Assembly: GCA_902782475.1 (NCBI GenBank)
Contig: CACZNR010000056.1
Span: 1-20,558, forward strand
Reading direction: 5' to 3'
Origin: an uncultured Eubacteriales bacterium
GTDB lineage: Bacteria > Bacillota > Clostridia > Christensenellales > Christensenellaceae
Length of the DNA stretch: 20,558 nucleotides
The notes beneath the pieces are model-generated. The model had not been told where the DNA came from. It did no database searches and was given only the letters and a program-made list of their open reading frames with translations. Position 1 is the first letter of the stretch. Each line of letters opens with the position of its first letter. Of this stretch, positions 1 through 7,900 are shown piece after piece. Both the position numbers and the translations under genes were made by a program.

Positions 1-568
1 CCGTGAGTGAAGCCTGATCGATAAACAGGTCCTTGGTCTCAATGAATCTTACGTCTCCCGGGATCATGTCCCCTGAAGACAGCTTTACTATGTCTCCCGG
101 TACAACTTCCTCAAGATCCACCGTGTACTGGACATCATCTCTTATGACCTCCATGTTGTTGGTGATCATATTACGGAGCTTTGAAGCTGCATCATCAGAC
201 TTCAGCTGCTGCGTAAGGGAAATGACAGCGGATATGAGGATAGTACTCAGGATAAGTATGAATGTTGCATAATCTATCTTTGTGGCAAGAACAACGTCCG
301 TTATGAACGTGATTATTGCAACTATGAAAAGCACAACATTGAAGGGATTGATGATGGCTTCTCGTAATTTATGCAACAATGTGTTTTCGTTTTCAACTTC
401 AACAACATTTTTGCCATATTCCTCCAGTCTTTCGTCGATATCAACTACCGATAACCCTTGCCTTGAGCTCCCATACTTCCTGTACAGCTCGTTCAGTTCC
501 ATCTGTGAATTCTCGATCATGGAGATCTCAAGTTCACGCTGTCTCTCTCTGAGATTATCTTTTACCAT
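1..568 (-). CDS. mgtA: Magnesium-type P-type ATPase, N-terminal part (cut by window edge)
   Basis: The 189 visible codons match the start of P3-type magnesium-importing ATPases. A charged cytoplasmic N-terminus of about 65 residues includes the motif YGKNVVEVEN. Two hydrophobic segments follow (around residues 70-90 and 98-115). The actuator domain then begins, with EEVVPGDIVKLSSGDMIPGD and a final DQASLT just before the expected GES loop. The phosphorylation and nucleotide domains lie outside the window. The family moves Mg2+ (sometimes Ni2+) into the cell at the expense of ATP. The start at 568 is set by an AGGAGG at 577-582, eight bases upstream. The gene begins 53 bases after the PfkB kinase with no terminator between, so co-transcription is plausible. 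No magnesium riboswitch is visible upstream. A calcium or other P2/P3 pump is the alternative, but the hydrophobic start and actuator wording favour MgtA. Confidence 0.8.
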   Translation of the reverse strand, partial: MVKDNLRERQRELEISMIENSQMELNELYRKYGSSRQGLSVVDIDERLEEYGKNVVEVENENTLLHKLREAIINPFNVVLFIVAIITFITDVVLATKIDYATFILILSTILISAVISLTQQLKSDDAASKLRNMITNNMEVIRDDVQYTVDLEEVVPGDIVKLSSGDMIPGDVRFIETKDLFIDQASLT

Positions 569-621
569 CGATCATCCCTCCTTTCCTATCAGGATGTTGT
601 GTTGGTTTTAAAAGGTTCAGC

Positions 622-1599
622 TTATCTGTTCAGTACCCTTTCAATGTCTTCCATTGAAGGCATTACAGCAAGTGCTCCTTTCTTTGTTGTTATGAGATAT
701 GCTGCCGCTCCGGCAAATTTAAGCATCTCTTCCAGATCTTTTTCAGTGAGGTCATCGATGCCTCTTTCAAGTACTCCGTGAAGTACTCCGCCAAGGAATG
801 TATCCCCTGCTCCTGTGGTCTCTATCGTGTCATCTCCAAGGAAGGCGTCCACCTTTACCTTCTTGTCCTTGTAGAATGCTATGCTTCCGTTCTTTCCAAG
901 TGTTGCCAGAAGGAGCACTATGTTCGGATACCTGTCAAAGAGTTCCTTTGCGCCTGTCTCCGAATCCTTTCCTGTCATTATCTCTATCTCGTTGTCGGAG
1001 ATCTTCAAAATGTTCACAACAGAAAGAACTGCTTCTATGGCCTTTATATAGTCCTCATTTCTTGACCAGCTCGCTTCCCTGTAGTTAGGGTCAAACGAGA
1101 TCAGGAGCCCGTTTTCCTGTGCTACCTTCACTCCGTAAGCAGTTCCTTCATCAAGTCCTGATCCGTCGACCTCCACTGAGGCTGTTCCGAAATGGAATAT
1201 CCTTGAATCCCTTATAAGGTCTCCCTTTGTAAGGATATGATCAGCTGTTTTTGGAAGGAATCCTCTTCCATGTGGTCCAATGAATGAAAAGTCTCTGTCC
1301 CCGTCCGGTTTCTTTCCCACTATTGCAAGGGATGTGTTGTCTACAGGGTCGAACATGAGTCCCTCTGAGCATATGCCAAGCTTTTCTATGGCTGCCTTCA
1401 GCTGACGTCCGAACACATCATTTCCCACCTTGCCGATGAAGGCAGTCTTATGTCCTATCTTCTGAAGCATTGCTATGACGTTGCATGGAGCTCCGCCAGG
1501 ATTTGCCTCATAGAGAGGATTTCCCTGATTGCTGAGCCCGCTCTCTGTAAAGTCGATAAGAAGCTCCCCATATGTACAGATATCAAATCTCTTTTCCAT
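622..1599 (-). CDS. scrK: PfkB-family carbohydrate kinase, probable fructokinase
   Basis: A 325-residue protein of normal length for ribokinase/PfkB sugar kinases, which phosphorylate a sugar hydroxyl with ATP in the cytoplasm. The N-terminal substrate signature NPGGAPCNV is near residues 33-41. The C-terminal catalytic and anion-hole signature ETTGAGDTFLGG is near residues 261-272, with the expected catalytic Asp in GAGD. FDPNYR in the middle matches the conserved FDPN(Y/L)R of fructokinases. The lid stretch FIGPHGRGFLP differs from the FYR.PGAD form common in bacterial fructokinases, so the exact sugar is not certain. No sugar transporter or hydrolase is adjacent. The ribosome site is a modest AGAAGGG about ten bases before ATG. 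A TATAAT-like -10 lies at 1640-1645. The mgtA start follows directly downstream. Confidence 0.8.
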   Translation of the reverse strand: MEKRFDICTYGELLIDFTESGLSNQGNPLYEANPGGAPCNVIAMLQKIGHKTAFIGKVGNDVFGRQLKAAIEKLGICSEGLMFDPVDNTSLAIVGKKPDGDRDFSFIGPHGRGFLPKTADHILTKGDLIRDSRIFHFGTASVEVDGSGLDEGTAYGVKVAQENGLLISFDPNYREASWSRNEDYIKAIEAVLSVVNILKISDNEIEIMTGKDSETGAKELFDRYPNIVLLLATLGKNGSIAFYKDKKVKVDAFLGDDTIETTGAGDTFLGGVLHGVLERGIDDLTEKDLEEMLKFAGAAAYLITTKKGALAVMPSMEDIERVLNR

Positions 1600-1639
1600 A
1601 ACTAAATATCCCTTCTGTTTTAAGTTTATTGATGCTTTA

Positions 1640-1645
1640 ATTATA
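1640..1645 (-). promoter_or_regulatory. Probable -10 element for the PfkB kinase gene
   Basis: Read on the minus strand this is a perfect TATAAT, about 40 bases upstream of the kinase start, in the 84-base gap after the helicase stop. The -35 region is weak, with only about three matches at 17-18 base spacing. The promoter is inferred, and read-through from the helicase gene is also possible because no terminator is visible in the gap. Confidence 0.35.
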
Positions 1646-1683
1646 TCCTATTTCCTGATGCCAGGTCTTAAAATTCGTAATGC

Positions 1684-4600
1684 TCAGATGCTTTTGCCGA
1701 GTATGAATTCCAGATCCTCCCTGGTTATGAGGCTTGAGGAGATGCCTTCACCACTCAGTATGTCTTCCGCAAGCTCCTTCTTTCTCTGCTGAAGCTCTAT
1801 GATCTTCTCCTCTATCGTATTCTTTGCGATCATCCTGAATACCGTGACCACCTTGTTCTGGCCTATCCTGTGGGCTCTGTCCGTTGCCTGATCCTGAACT
1901 GCGATATTCCACCACGGATCATAATGGATGACTATGTCAGCTCCTATGAGGTTGAGTCCCGTTCCTCCTGCCTTAAGGGATATGAGGAATACCGGAACGT
2001 CATCTGCATTGAATCTGTTAACGAGGTCCACCCTTGTTTCCTTTGGTGTTGAACCTGTTATCCTGTAATACGCTATGCCTTCCTTCTTTAAGTCCTCTTC
2101 CAGAAGCATCAGCATGGAGGTGAACTGGGAGAACACAAGAGCCTTGTGGCCCGATTCCATTGAGCTTCGTATGAGGTCGATGGTAGCTTCCCTCTTGGCA
2201 GACGTCCCGTCATAGTCGGTGAATACCAGTGAAGGATCGCAACACAGCTGCCTTGCCCTTATGAGCTCTGAGAGTATCTGTATCTTTGACCTGTTGAACT
2301 CATAATCGTCCTTGCCGTGTATCTCATTAAGCATCCTTGATACCTGTGCATCATAGAGCAGCCTCTGCTTGTCTTCAAGATTGACATATCTGTCTTCCTG
2401 GAGCTTTGGAGGCAGATCCTTGAGGACTTCCTCCTTCTTCCTTCTCAGTATGAAGGGACTTATGAGCCTCTTGAGCTCGCTTAGTGCATGCTCATCCTGG
2501 TCCTTCACGATGGGGCTTTCGAACTCATCCCTGAATTCAGGATATGTGTACAGATATCCCGGCATAAGGAAGTCAAATATGGACCAGAGTTCAGAGAGCT
2601 TGTTCTCTATAGGCGTGCCTGTAAGGGCGTACCTGATCCTGGAATCAACCTCCTTGACGGCCTTTCGTATGCCGGTATTTATGTTCTTAATGTACTGCGC
2701 CTCATCTATTATCATGAAGGAGAAACGTATCTTGCTGAATATGTCGATGTCACGGCGCAGGGTATCGTACGACACTACTATGACATCATAGCCTGCTGCA
2801 TTCTCAAGGAGCATCTTCCTGTGCTCTGCAGGCCCGTTTATGAGAAGCACCTCCATGTCAGGAGCAAATTTCCTGAATTCCTCTCCCCAGTTGAATACCA
2901 GCGAAGCCGGACATACTATAAGGGATGGCTCTCTGTATTTTCCTTCCAGTCTGTTCTCTTCCAGCACCGTTATCACCTGTACGGTCTTTCCAAGTCCCAT
3001 GTCATCTGCAAGTATGCCTCCAAAGCCATACTTCTCAAGTGTCTTCAGGAATCTGTATCCTGTACGCTGATATGGCTTGAGCTGTCCAACCAGCGTTTCC
3101 GGTATGTGGAAATCCTGGTCCCCTATGGTCTTGAAGTTCTTTACTACATCCTTGAATAGATTGTTCCTCTGCTTATCCAGGTACTCTGCTTCACTTAATG
3201 CCTTATCGAGATACAGTGCTCTGTACATTGGCACCTGTGCCCTACCGTATATGAGTTCATTGGCATCTATCCCTGTATGCTTTACTATGTCAGATATCTC
3301 CTGAAGCGAACCGTTCTCAAGTATCTTGAGGAAGGCACCGTTCTTGAGCTTTATGTACTTTTTCTTCTGCTGATAGCTTGAGAGTATCTCTGCAAGCTCG
3401 TCCTTAGGAAGATCAGACTGTATCTCAAGGTCCAGAAGGTCTGATTCGATGGATACTCCAAGGCTTATGGGTATGTTCTTAAGTATCCTTCTGCCCATGA
3501 AGTTCTCAGTGGTCCTAACTTCCGCAAAGGATAGGAAGTCTTCTATACCCTCATCAAGAAGCCTGAATATCCTGTCATCATCCCTGTTTATATAGAATAT
3601 CTTTCTCCTGTCGTCGTAGGCATCAAAGTACTGGATGACCTTCCTCAGGAAATACTTTTCCGCTTCCGAATTTCTCTGTGCAGGAAGCTTCAGCTTATCC
3701 CTGTAGGTCTCGTATGCGTCTCCAAGGGAGAAGAAGCTGTCTCCGTAGATTATGTCTCCCTTAAGGAACACAGTCTCCTCATCCATATCCATGTACAGCA
3801 CCAGCTCCGGGGATGGGATTATGTGCTTCTGTGTCTCCTTGGTCCTGTCCTCGATCTTTATGTACTGTGTGAGCACAGGCATCACATCGTTATAGAATTC
3901 AGATATCCTGTTCTTTCCTATGGACATGGATATCCTTCCGTCAGGATCTATTGCAGAAAAGAATGGCAGTACCCTTGATACCTCTGCATCATCTACTCTG
4001 TAGAGAGTTGTATCGTCGTAATAGTAGTATCCCCTGTGACCCTTAAGGAACCTTGGTGATGTGCCTTCAAGCCTTATCCCCCTGTAAGCATCGCCTTCTA
4101 TGCTGTCTGTTATGGTTATGCTTATGGGAAGTCCGGAGGATCCTGTCTTAAGGGACATCTTCTTTTTTCCGTCGTCTATGATCACAGGTGTCTGGTGCTT
4201 ATCCAGTATGGAGTACAGCCTGTCCAGCTGTGCTCCGAAAAGCATGATGTATGACTGTGATCCGGAAGCAGCGCTTTCCTGTTCCTTCTGACCATAGAGC
4301 TCATTTCTGAGTTTCTCTTCAGCATAGTAATCGTACATCATGTCGAAGAGTTCCCTGTCTGCATCACTTCTCATCATGTCGTAGGAGACCTTCATCTCCT
4401 TGAGGCTTGAGAACTTGTAGATCCTCTCATTCCTCACGGCATCTATGAATTCCGGTATGTTCCTGAGCCCGTAGTCCTTTTCGATGACAGCCCTGAATGT
4501 CAGCCTTGAAAACTTCGGGTTCACTCGTATGCAAGGCAGTATGCTGAATTCCCCTGAAGCGATGTTTTCGGAATATCTGTCAGTCCTGCTCCTTCGAAAT

Positions 4601-5070
4601 CTCGTAAGCATTACGGCAGAACGGATGTCGGTCTCGTCACCTATGTCATTTCTCCTGAGATAGTCCTGTATCCTGAACAGAAGCGCAAGCTCATGCTCAC
4701 AGAGTCTGTATCCAAGTGTAGATTCAAAGGTATATGTCTTTTTCGGGCATCTGGTACAGAAAGTGGCTACGATCTTATCCCTTGTGAACATGACCCTCAC
4801 CTTTCCGTAACGGCCTGTGGTGCACTCAGCATTTCCGACCAGTGATTCGCTGTTCTGGTAACCGAAGGTTATCTTTATGTCATGGAGTTCCTCATTCCTG
4901 TTGACAGCCCTTGCAGCCTCCCTCTGGTCCTCATCTATATCAAGATTATCCGTGAAAAGCTCATAGCGGAAATAGGAGTCATCACGGAGCTTTCCGCTGT
5001 CTCCCTCATTCTCATGCAACTCACGTTCCTGTTTCTCCAGTCTTTCTAGTCTTTCCTGTATATCAGCCAT
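1684..5070 (-). CDS. SNF2-family DEAD/DEAH-box helicase with SWIM-type zinc finger
   Basis: A 1128-residue bacterial SNF2/RapA-like ATPase, usual in size for the Clostridia/Bacillus DEAD/DEAH helicase group. The order is: a coiled, charged N-terminus; a SWIM-like zinc-binding motif with Cys105, Cys108, Cys124 and His126; a long SNF2-associated middle region; the ATPase core with ADDMGLGKT (about residue 690) and IDEAQYIKN (about 788); and the helicase C lobe with TGLNLIGAD and DRAHRIGQ (about 1067). These proteins are nucleic-acid translocases thought to remodel protein-DNA or polymerase complexes; the cellular role in Bacillota is not well defined. An upstream ATG at 5085 exists, but only the ATG at 5070 has a ribosome site (AGGAG, five bases away). 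The Cys spacing CxxC differs from the canonical CxC of SWIM fingers. Nothing in the context specifies a phage-defence role. Confidence 0.92.
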   Translation of the reverse strand: MADIQERLERLEKQERELHENEGDSGKLRDDSYFRYELFTDNLDIDEDQREAARAVNRNEELHDIKITFGYQNSESLVGNAECTTGRYGKVRVMFTRDKIVATFCTRCPKKTYTFESTLGYRLCEHELALLFRIQDYLRRNDIGDETDIRSAVMLTRFRRSRTDRYSENIASGEFSILPCIRVNPKFSRLTFRAVIEKDYGLRNIPEFIDAVRNERIYKFSSLKEMKVSYDMMRSDADRELFDMMYDYYAEEKLRNELYGQKEQESAASGSQSYIMLFGAQLDRLYSILDKHQTPVIIDDGKKKMSLKTGSSGLPISITITDSIEGDAYRGIRLEGTSPRFLKGHRGYYYYDDTTLYRVDDAEVSRVLPFFSAIDPDGRISMSIGKNRISEFYNDVMPVLTQYIKIEDRTKETQKHIIPSPELVLYMDMDEETVFLKGDIIYGDSFFSLGDAYETYRDKLKLPAQRNSEAEKYFLRKVIQYFDAYDDRRKIFYINRDDDRIFRLLDEGIEDFLSFAEVRTTENFMGRRILKNIPISLGVSIESDLLDLEIQSDLPKDELAEILSSYQQKKKYIKLKNGAFLKILENGSLQEISDIVKHTGIDANELIYGRAQVPMYRALYLDKALSEAEYLDKQRNNLFKDVVKNFKTIGDQDFHIPETLVGQLKPYQRTGYRFLKTLEKYGFGGILADDMGLGKTVQVITVLEENRLEGKYREPSLIVCPASLVFNWGEEFRKFAPDMEVLLINGPAEHRKMLLENAAGYDVIVVSYDTLRRDIDIFSKIRFSFMIIDEAQYIKNINTGIRKAVKEVDSRIRYALTGTPIENKLSELWSIFDFLMPGYLYTYPEFRDEFESPIVKDQDEHALSELKRLISPFILRRKKEEVLKDLPPKLQEDRYVNLEDKQRLLYDAQVSRMLNEIHGKDDYEFNRSKIQILSELIRARQLCCDPSLVFTDYDGTSAKREATIDLIRSSMESGHKALVFSQFTSMLMLLEEDLKKEGIAYYRITGSTPKETRVDLVNRFNADDVPVFLISLKAGGTGLNLIGADIVIHYDPWWNIAVQDQATDRAHRIGQNKVVTVFRMIAKNTIEEKIIELQQRKKELAEDILSGEGISSSLITREDLEFILGKSI

Positions 5071-5128
5071 GCTGTCTCCTGTCATACCCCTTAAAAATGG
5101 ATGATATGGGTATGTATCTTATCGTATT

Positions 5129-5134
5129 ATTATA
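5129..5134 (-). promoter_or_regulatory. Possible -10 element for the SNF2 helicase gene
   Basis: A TATAAT on the minus strand lies about 60 bases before the chosen start codon and just downstream of the ATPase terminator. The -35 is only a T-run, so this is a weak inference. Confidence 0.3.
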
Positions 5135-5148
5135 TCATGCATATGACC

Positions 5149-5191
5149 GATAAAAAAGAAGGGACCATGGTCTTTCCAGTGACCTGGCCCC
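5149..5191 (-). terminator. Intrinsic terminator-like hairpin between the SNF2 gene and the Zn/Cd ATPase gene
   Basis: On the minus strand GGGGCCAGGTC pairs with GACCATGGTCCC (one bulge, one G-U) around an eight-base loop. TTCTTTTTT follows directly. It lies about 23 bases beyond the stop of the P-type ATPase at 5214 and before the helicase promoter region. Confidence 0.8.
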
Positions 5192-5213
5192 GATTTTTCA
5201 GATTGTTTATTTT

Positions 5214-7085
5214 TCAGACATTCTTCACGAACAGTGCCCTTATGGCATTTATGACTGCTATGACCATTACTCCCACATCAGCAAATATGGCAAGCCACAT
5301 GTTTGCTATCCCAAGAGCTCCAAGTATGAGACACAGCACCTTTACGCCTATGGCAAAGTATATGTTCTCATTTACTATGCGTATGCACTTCTTGGATATC
5401 CTTATTGCCTTTGATATCTTCATGGGATCATCATCCATGAGGACCACGTCTGCAGCTTCTATGGCGGCATCACTTCCAAGAGCTCCCATGGCTATTCCTA
5501 TGTCAGCCCTCGAGAGCACAGGAGCATCATTTACTCCGTCTCCCACATATACGAGCTTTCCTGAAAGACCGTCCATTATCTTCTCAAGCTCAGTGACCTT
5601 GTCCTCCGGAAGAAGCTCCGCATGGCATTCATCTATGCCCACTGACTTAGAAACTTCCTCTGCAACATTTTTCCTGTCACCGCTCAGCATCACTGTCTTT
5701 CTGACACCTGCCTGCCTTATCCTTGCTATGGCTTCCTTCGATGTATCCTTTACGACATCACTTATGGATATGCTTCCAAGATATGTACCGTCACATGAAA
5801 CATATATTACGGTGGCAGGGCTCCTGTCTTCTGTGACATTAAGTCCGTTCTCCTGCATGAGCTTTATGTTTCCGGCATACACATCCCTGCCATCAACTTT
5901 TGCATGGATGCCTCTTCCCGTTATCTCTTCCACATCGCTTACTTCATGAGCGTCAAGTTCCTTTCCGTACTTTCTCTTTACGGAAAGAGCTATTGGGTGG
6001 GATGAATGCTTTTCTGCATATGCGGCTGTCTCAAGGAGCTTATCCGGATCATCCCCGTTTATGGATACCACTTCGAATACTCCCTTCGTAAGCGTACCTG
6101 TCTTGTCAAAAACACAGACTGAAGCTTCACTTAAGGCCTCAAGATAATTGGATCCCTTTACCAGGACGCCTTCCTTGCTGGCTCCTCCTATGCCCGCAAA
6201 GAAGCTTAGAGGTATGCTTATGACAAGGGCGCACGGACAGCTTATGACAAGAAATGTAAGAGCCCTGTATACCCAGTCACCAAAGTCAGCCTTGCCCCCT
6301 GTAACAAGAAGGAACAGCGGGGGCACTATTGCCAGGAACAGTGCACTGTATACGACTACGGGCGTGTAGTATCTTGCAAATTTTGATATGAAATTCTCGG
6401 ACTTTGATTTCCTAGAGCTGGCATTCTCCACAAGGTCCAGAACCTTTGAGACCGTGGACTCACCGAACTCCTTAGTGGTCCTTACCTTTATGACCCCGGT
6501 AAGGTTGATTGAACCACTAATGATCTCCTCTCCTGCATGCAGGGTCCTGGGCACGCTCTCTCCTGTAAGGGCTGATGTATCAACGGAAGTATCGCCTTCA
6601 GTAATTATGCCGTCTATCGGGACCTTTTCCCCAGGCTGCACAAGTATCAGTGAACCTATCTCGACTTCATCAGGATCCACCTCTTCGGTCTGTCCGTCTT
6701 CACCTATGAGATTTGCATAGTCAGGTCTTATGTCCATGAGGGCAGATATGTTCCTCCTACTCTTACCGACAGCATAGCTCTGGAACCACTCTCCTATCTG
6801 ATAGAAGAGCATGACGGCAACTGCTTCAACATAGTCCCCAGTGGACCATATCCCAAGTGCTATTGCACCAAGTGTGGCAACCACCATGAGGAAGCATTCA
6901 TCGAATGGCTGTCTGTTCTTTATGCCCTTCCAGGCCTTTATCAATATGTCATATCCCACGATGACATACGGGATCATGTATAGAACGAATCTCAATATCC
7001 CGGCAACAGGAATGAAATGAAGTGCTATCAGAAGCACTGCTGAAATGATTATCCTTATAAGATTCTTTTTCTGTTTCTTTGTCAT
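5214..7085 (-). CDS. Zinc/cadmium-exporting P1B-type ATPase
   Basis: A 623-residue heavy-metal P-type ATPase (CadA/ZntA group) that exports soft divalent metals using ATP. Visible motifs: TGES in the actuator domain; CPCALVISIP in the metal-binding membrane helix (about residue 282), which fits the CPCx4SxP form of the P1B-2 Zn/Cd/Pb class; DKTGTLT with the phosphorylated Asp (about 327); SSHPIA in the nucleotide domain; GDGVNDAP (about 518); and ADVG in the last helix, fitting the DxG of that class. About eight membrane segments are seen. There is no N-terminal metal-binding domain. The separate HMA protein just upstream supplies one in trans. A terminator hairpin sits five bases before the start codon and no Shine-Dalgarno sequence is visible, which should limit expression. 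The divergent ArsR regulator supports metal-induced control. Confidence 0.92.
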   Translation of the reverse strand: MTKKQKKNLIRIIISAVLLIALHFIPVAGILRFVLYMIPYVIVGYDILIKAWKGIKNRQPFDECFLMVVATLGAIALGIWSTGDYVEAVAVMLFYQIGEWFQSYAVGKSRRNISALMDIRPDYANLIGEDGQTEEVDPDEVEIGSLILVQPGEKVPIDGIITEGDTSVDTSALTGESVPRTLHAGEEIISGSINLTGVIKVRTTKEFGESTVSKVLDLVENASSRKSKSENFISKFARYYTPVVVYSALFLAIVPPLFLLVTGGKADFGDWVYRALTFLVISCPCALVISIPLSFFAGIGGASKEGVLVKGSNYLEALSEASVCVFDKTGTLTKGVFEVVSINGDDPDKLLETAAYAEKHSSHPIALSVKRKYGKELDAHEVSDVEEITGRGIHAKVDGRDVYAGNIKLMQENGLNVTEDRSPATVIYVSCDGTYLGSISISDVVKDTSKEAIARIRQAGVRKTVMLSGDRKNVAEEVSKSVGIDECHAELLPEDKVTELEKIMDGLSGKLVYVGDGVNDAPVLSRADIGIAMGALGSDAAIEAADVVLMDDDPMKISKAIRISKKCIRIVNENIYFAIGVKVLCLILGALGIANMWLAIFADVGVMVIAVINAIRALFVKNV

Positions 7086-7089
7086 GATG

Positions 7090-7117
7090 TAAAAAATGCA
7101 CCCTTTTTGGGGTGCAT
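7090..7117 (-). terminator. Intrinsic terminator between the HMA protein gene and the ATPase gene
   Basis: Minus-strand ATGCACCC pairs perfectly with GGGTGCAT around a six-base loop and is followed by TTTTTT. It lies ten bases after the HMA stop and ends five bases before the ATPase ATG, so most transcripts may stop after the small metal-binding gene. Confidence 0.85.
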
Positions 7118-7126
7118 CAGCCTTTC

Positions 7127-7345
7127 TTACAGATATATCTCACATTCATCCTCGACTTTTTTACAGTTTTCAAGGACAACAGGCATTACGGCCTTTGGAT
7201 CTGCTCCATCTTCGAATTCAACATTCATTTTCAGTGTCATGAAGTTTACCACAGCATCCCTTACACCTTCTGTATTCTTTGTTGCAATTTCCATCTTGTT
7301 TGCGCAGTTTGCACAGTCAACTTCTATCTTGTATGTCTTCTTCAT
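7127..7345 (-). CDS. Small HMA-domain metal-binding protein
   Basis: A 72-residue stand-alone heavy-metal-associated domain with the ferredoxin-like pattern of CopZ-type chaperones and of CadA N-terminal domains. The metal site is CANC (Cys11 and Cys14, preceded by Asp10), close to the DCANC form typical of Zn/Cd ATPase domains rather than the MxCxxC of copper chaperones. The rest shows the expected V..A.VN (around EGVRDAVVNF) and a C-terminal strand. It is the first gene after the leftward metal-regulated promoter, with CAGGAG nine bases from the ATG. It probably hands Zn2+ or Cd2+ to the ATPase encoded 41 bases downstream, which lacks this domain itself. The two were probably one polypeptide or one unit in related genomes. 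Confidence 0.88.
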   Translation of the reverse strand: MKKTYKIEVDCANCANKMEIATKNTEGVRDAVVNFMTLKMNVEFEDGADPKAVMPVVLENCKKVEDECEIYL

Positions 7346-7369
7346 TTTATAAAGCTCCTGAGATACATT

Positions 7370-7391
7370 CGATTAAACGATTGTTTAATCG
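7370..7391. promoter_or_regulatory. Probable ArsR/SmtB-type operator (9-4-9 inverted repeat)
   Basis: CGATTAAAC and GTTTAATCG form a perfect 9-base inverted repeat around GATT. It lies just downstream of the -10 of the leftward HMA/ATPase promoter, at about +2 to +23 of the predicted transcript. That position suits a repressor that blocks polymerase. The AT-rich dyad form resembles known ArsR/SmtB operators. The assignment to the adjacent regulator is inferred. Confidence 0.7.
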
Positions 7392-7399
7392 TTGAATTA

Positions 7400-7428
7400 A
7401 ATATACAACTTTTCACAGGATCAGTCAA
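7400..7428 (-). promoter_or_regulatory. Promoter of the HMA-ATPase unit
   Basis: On the minus strand TTGACT (7423-7428) is separated by 17 bases from TATATT (7400-7405), a near-consensus sigma-A promoter. Transcription should begin near 7393, directly at the edge of the operator repeat. Confidence 0.75.
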
Positions 7429-7507
7429 CAGCAAAAAGAATATTTTTGGAGAAGATTGACTTATATTTTATAATATTATTATGAAAGGATACGGGAGGTA
7501 ACAGCAC

Positions 7508-7900
7508 ATGAATGAAAAACACATACATCTTCCCCACAATCACAACAGCAATTCGGAAAAAGTCATCGAACACATGCCTGATGCCAATACCATCCAGTCA
7601 GTTTCCGATGCCATGAAACAGCTCGGAGATCCAAGCCGTCTCAGGATATTCTGGTTCCTTTGCCACTGTGAGGAGTGCCTCATAAACATCGCAGCACTCA
7701 CCGAGATGAGCAGTCCAAACGTATCCCATCACCTGAGGCTCTTGAAGAGTGCCGGTCTTATAACTTCAAGAAGAGAGGGCAAGGAGATGTACTACAAGGC
7801 AGCAGAAACTGAGATGGCTCAGTCACTGCACAGGATAATCGAGGAAGTCGCAAGGATCACCTGTCCTGAAAGCTACCCTGAACTTCTGGGTCACTTCTGA
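7508..7900 (+). CDS. ArsR/SmtB-family metal-responsive repressor
   Basis: A 130-residue winged-helix metalloregulator. The core LGDPSRLRIFWFL, then INIAALTEMSSPNVSHHLRLL (recognition helix, about residues 59-79) and the wing SRREGKEMYY are diagnostic. Metal-site candidates are Cys52, His53, Cys54 and Cys57 in LCHCEEC, comparable in place to the ELCVCD site of CadC/ArsR. A His-rich N-terminus (His5, 7, 10, 12) and a late Cys119 add to these. The family binds DNA as a dimer when metal-free and lets go on binding Zn, Cd or Pb. The gene is divergent from the HMA/ATPase unit it probably controls. A strong GGGAGG lies nine bases before ATG, with a loose TTGACT and TATTAT pair upstream (7456-7482, spacing about 15). 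The 3' end overlaps the convergent acetyltransferase gene by 44 bases. Confidence 0.9.
   Translation: MNEKHIHLPHNHNSNSEKVIEHMPDANTIQSVSDAMKQLGDPSRLRIFWFLCHCEECLINIAALTEMSSPNVSHHLRLLKSAGLITSRREGKEMYYKAAETEMAQSLHRIIEEVARITCPESYPELLGHF

Noticed and set aside
2488..3159. 223-codon plus-strand frame opposite the SNF2 helicase
   Set aside because: It is a mirror of the conserved ATPase core, with no start signals.
5101..5949. Long plus-strand frame opposite the metal ATPase
   Set aside because: It lies antisense to a gene with clear P-type ATPase motifs, has no ribosome site or family features, and is rich in Ser, Thr and Met as mirror frames are.
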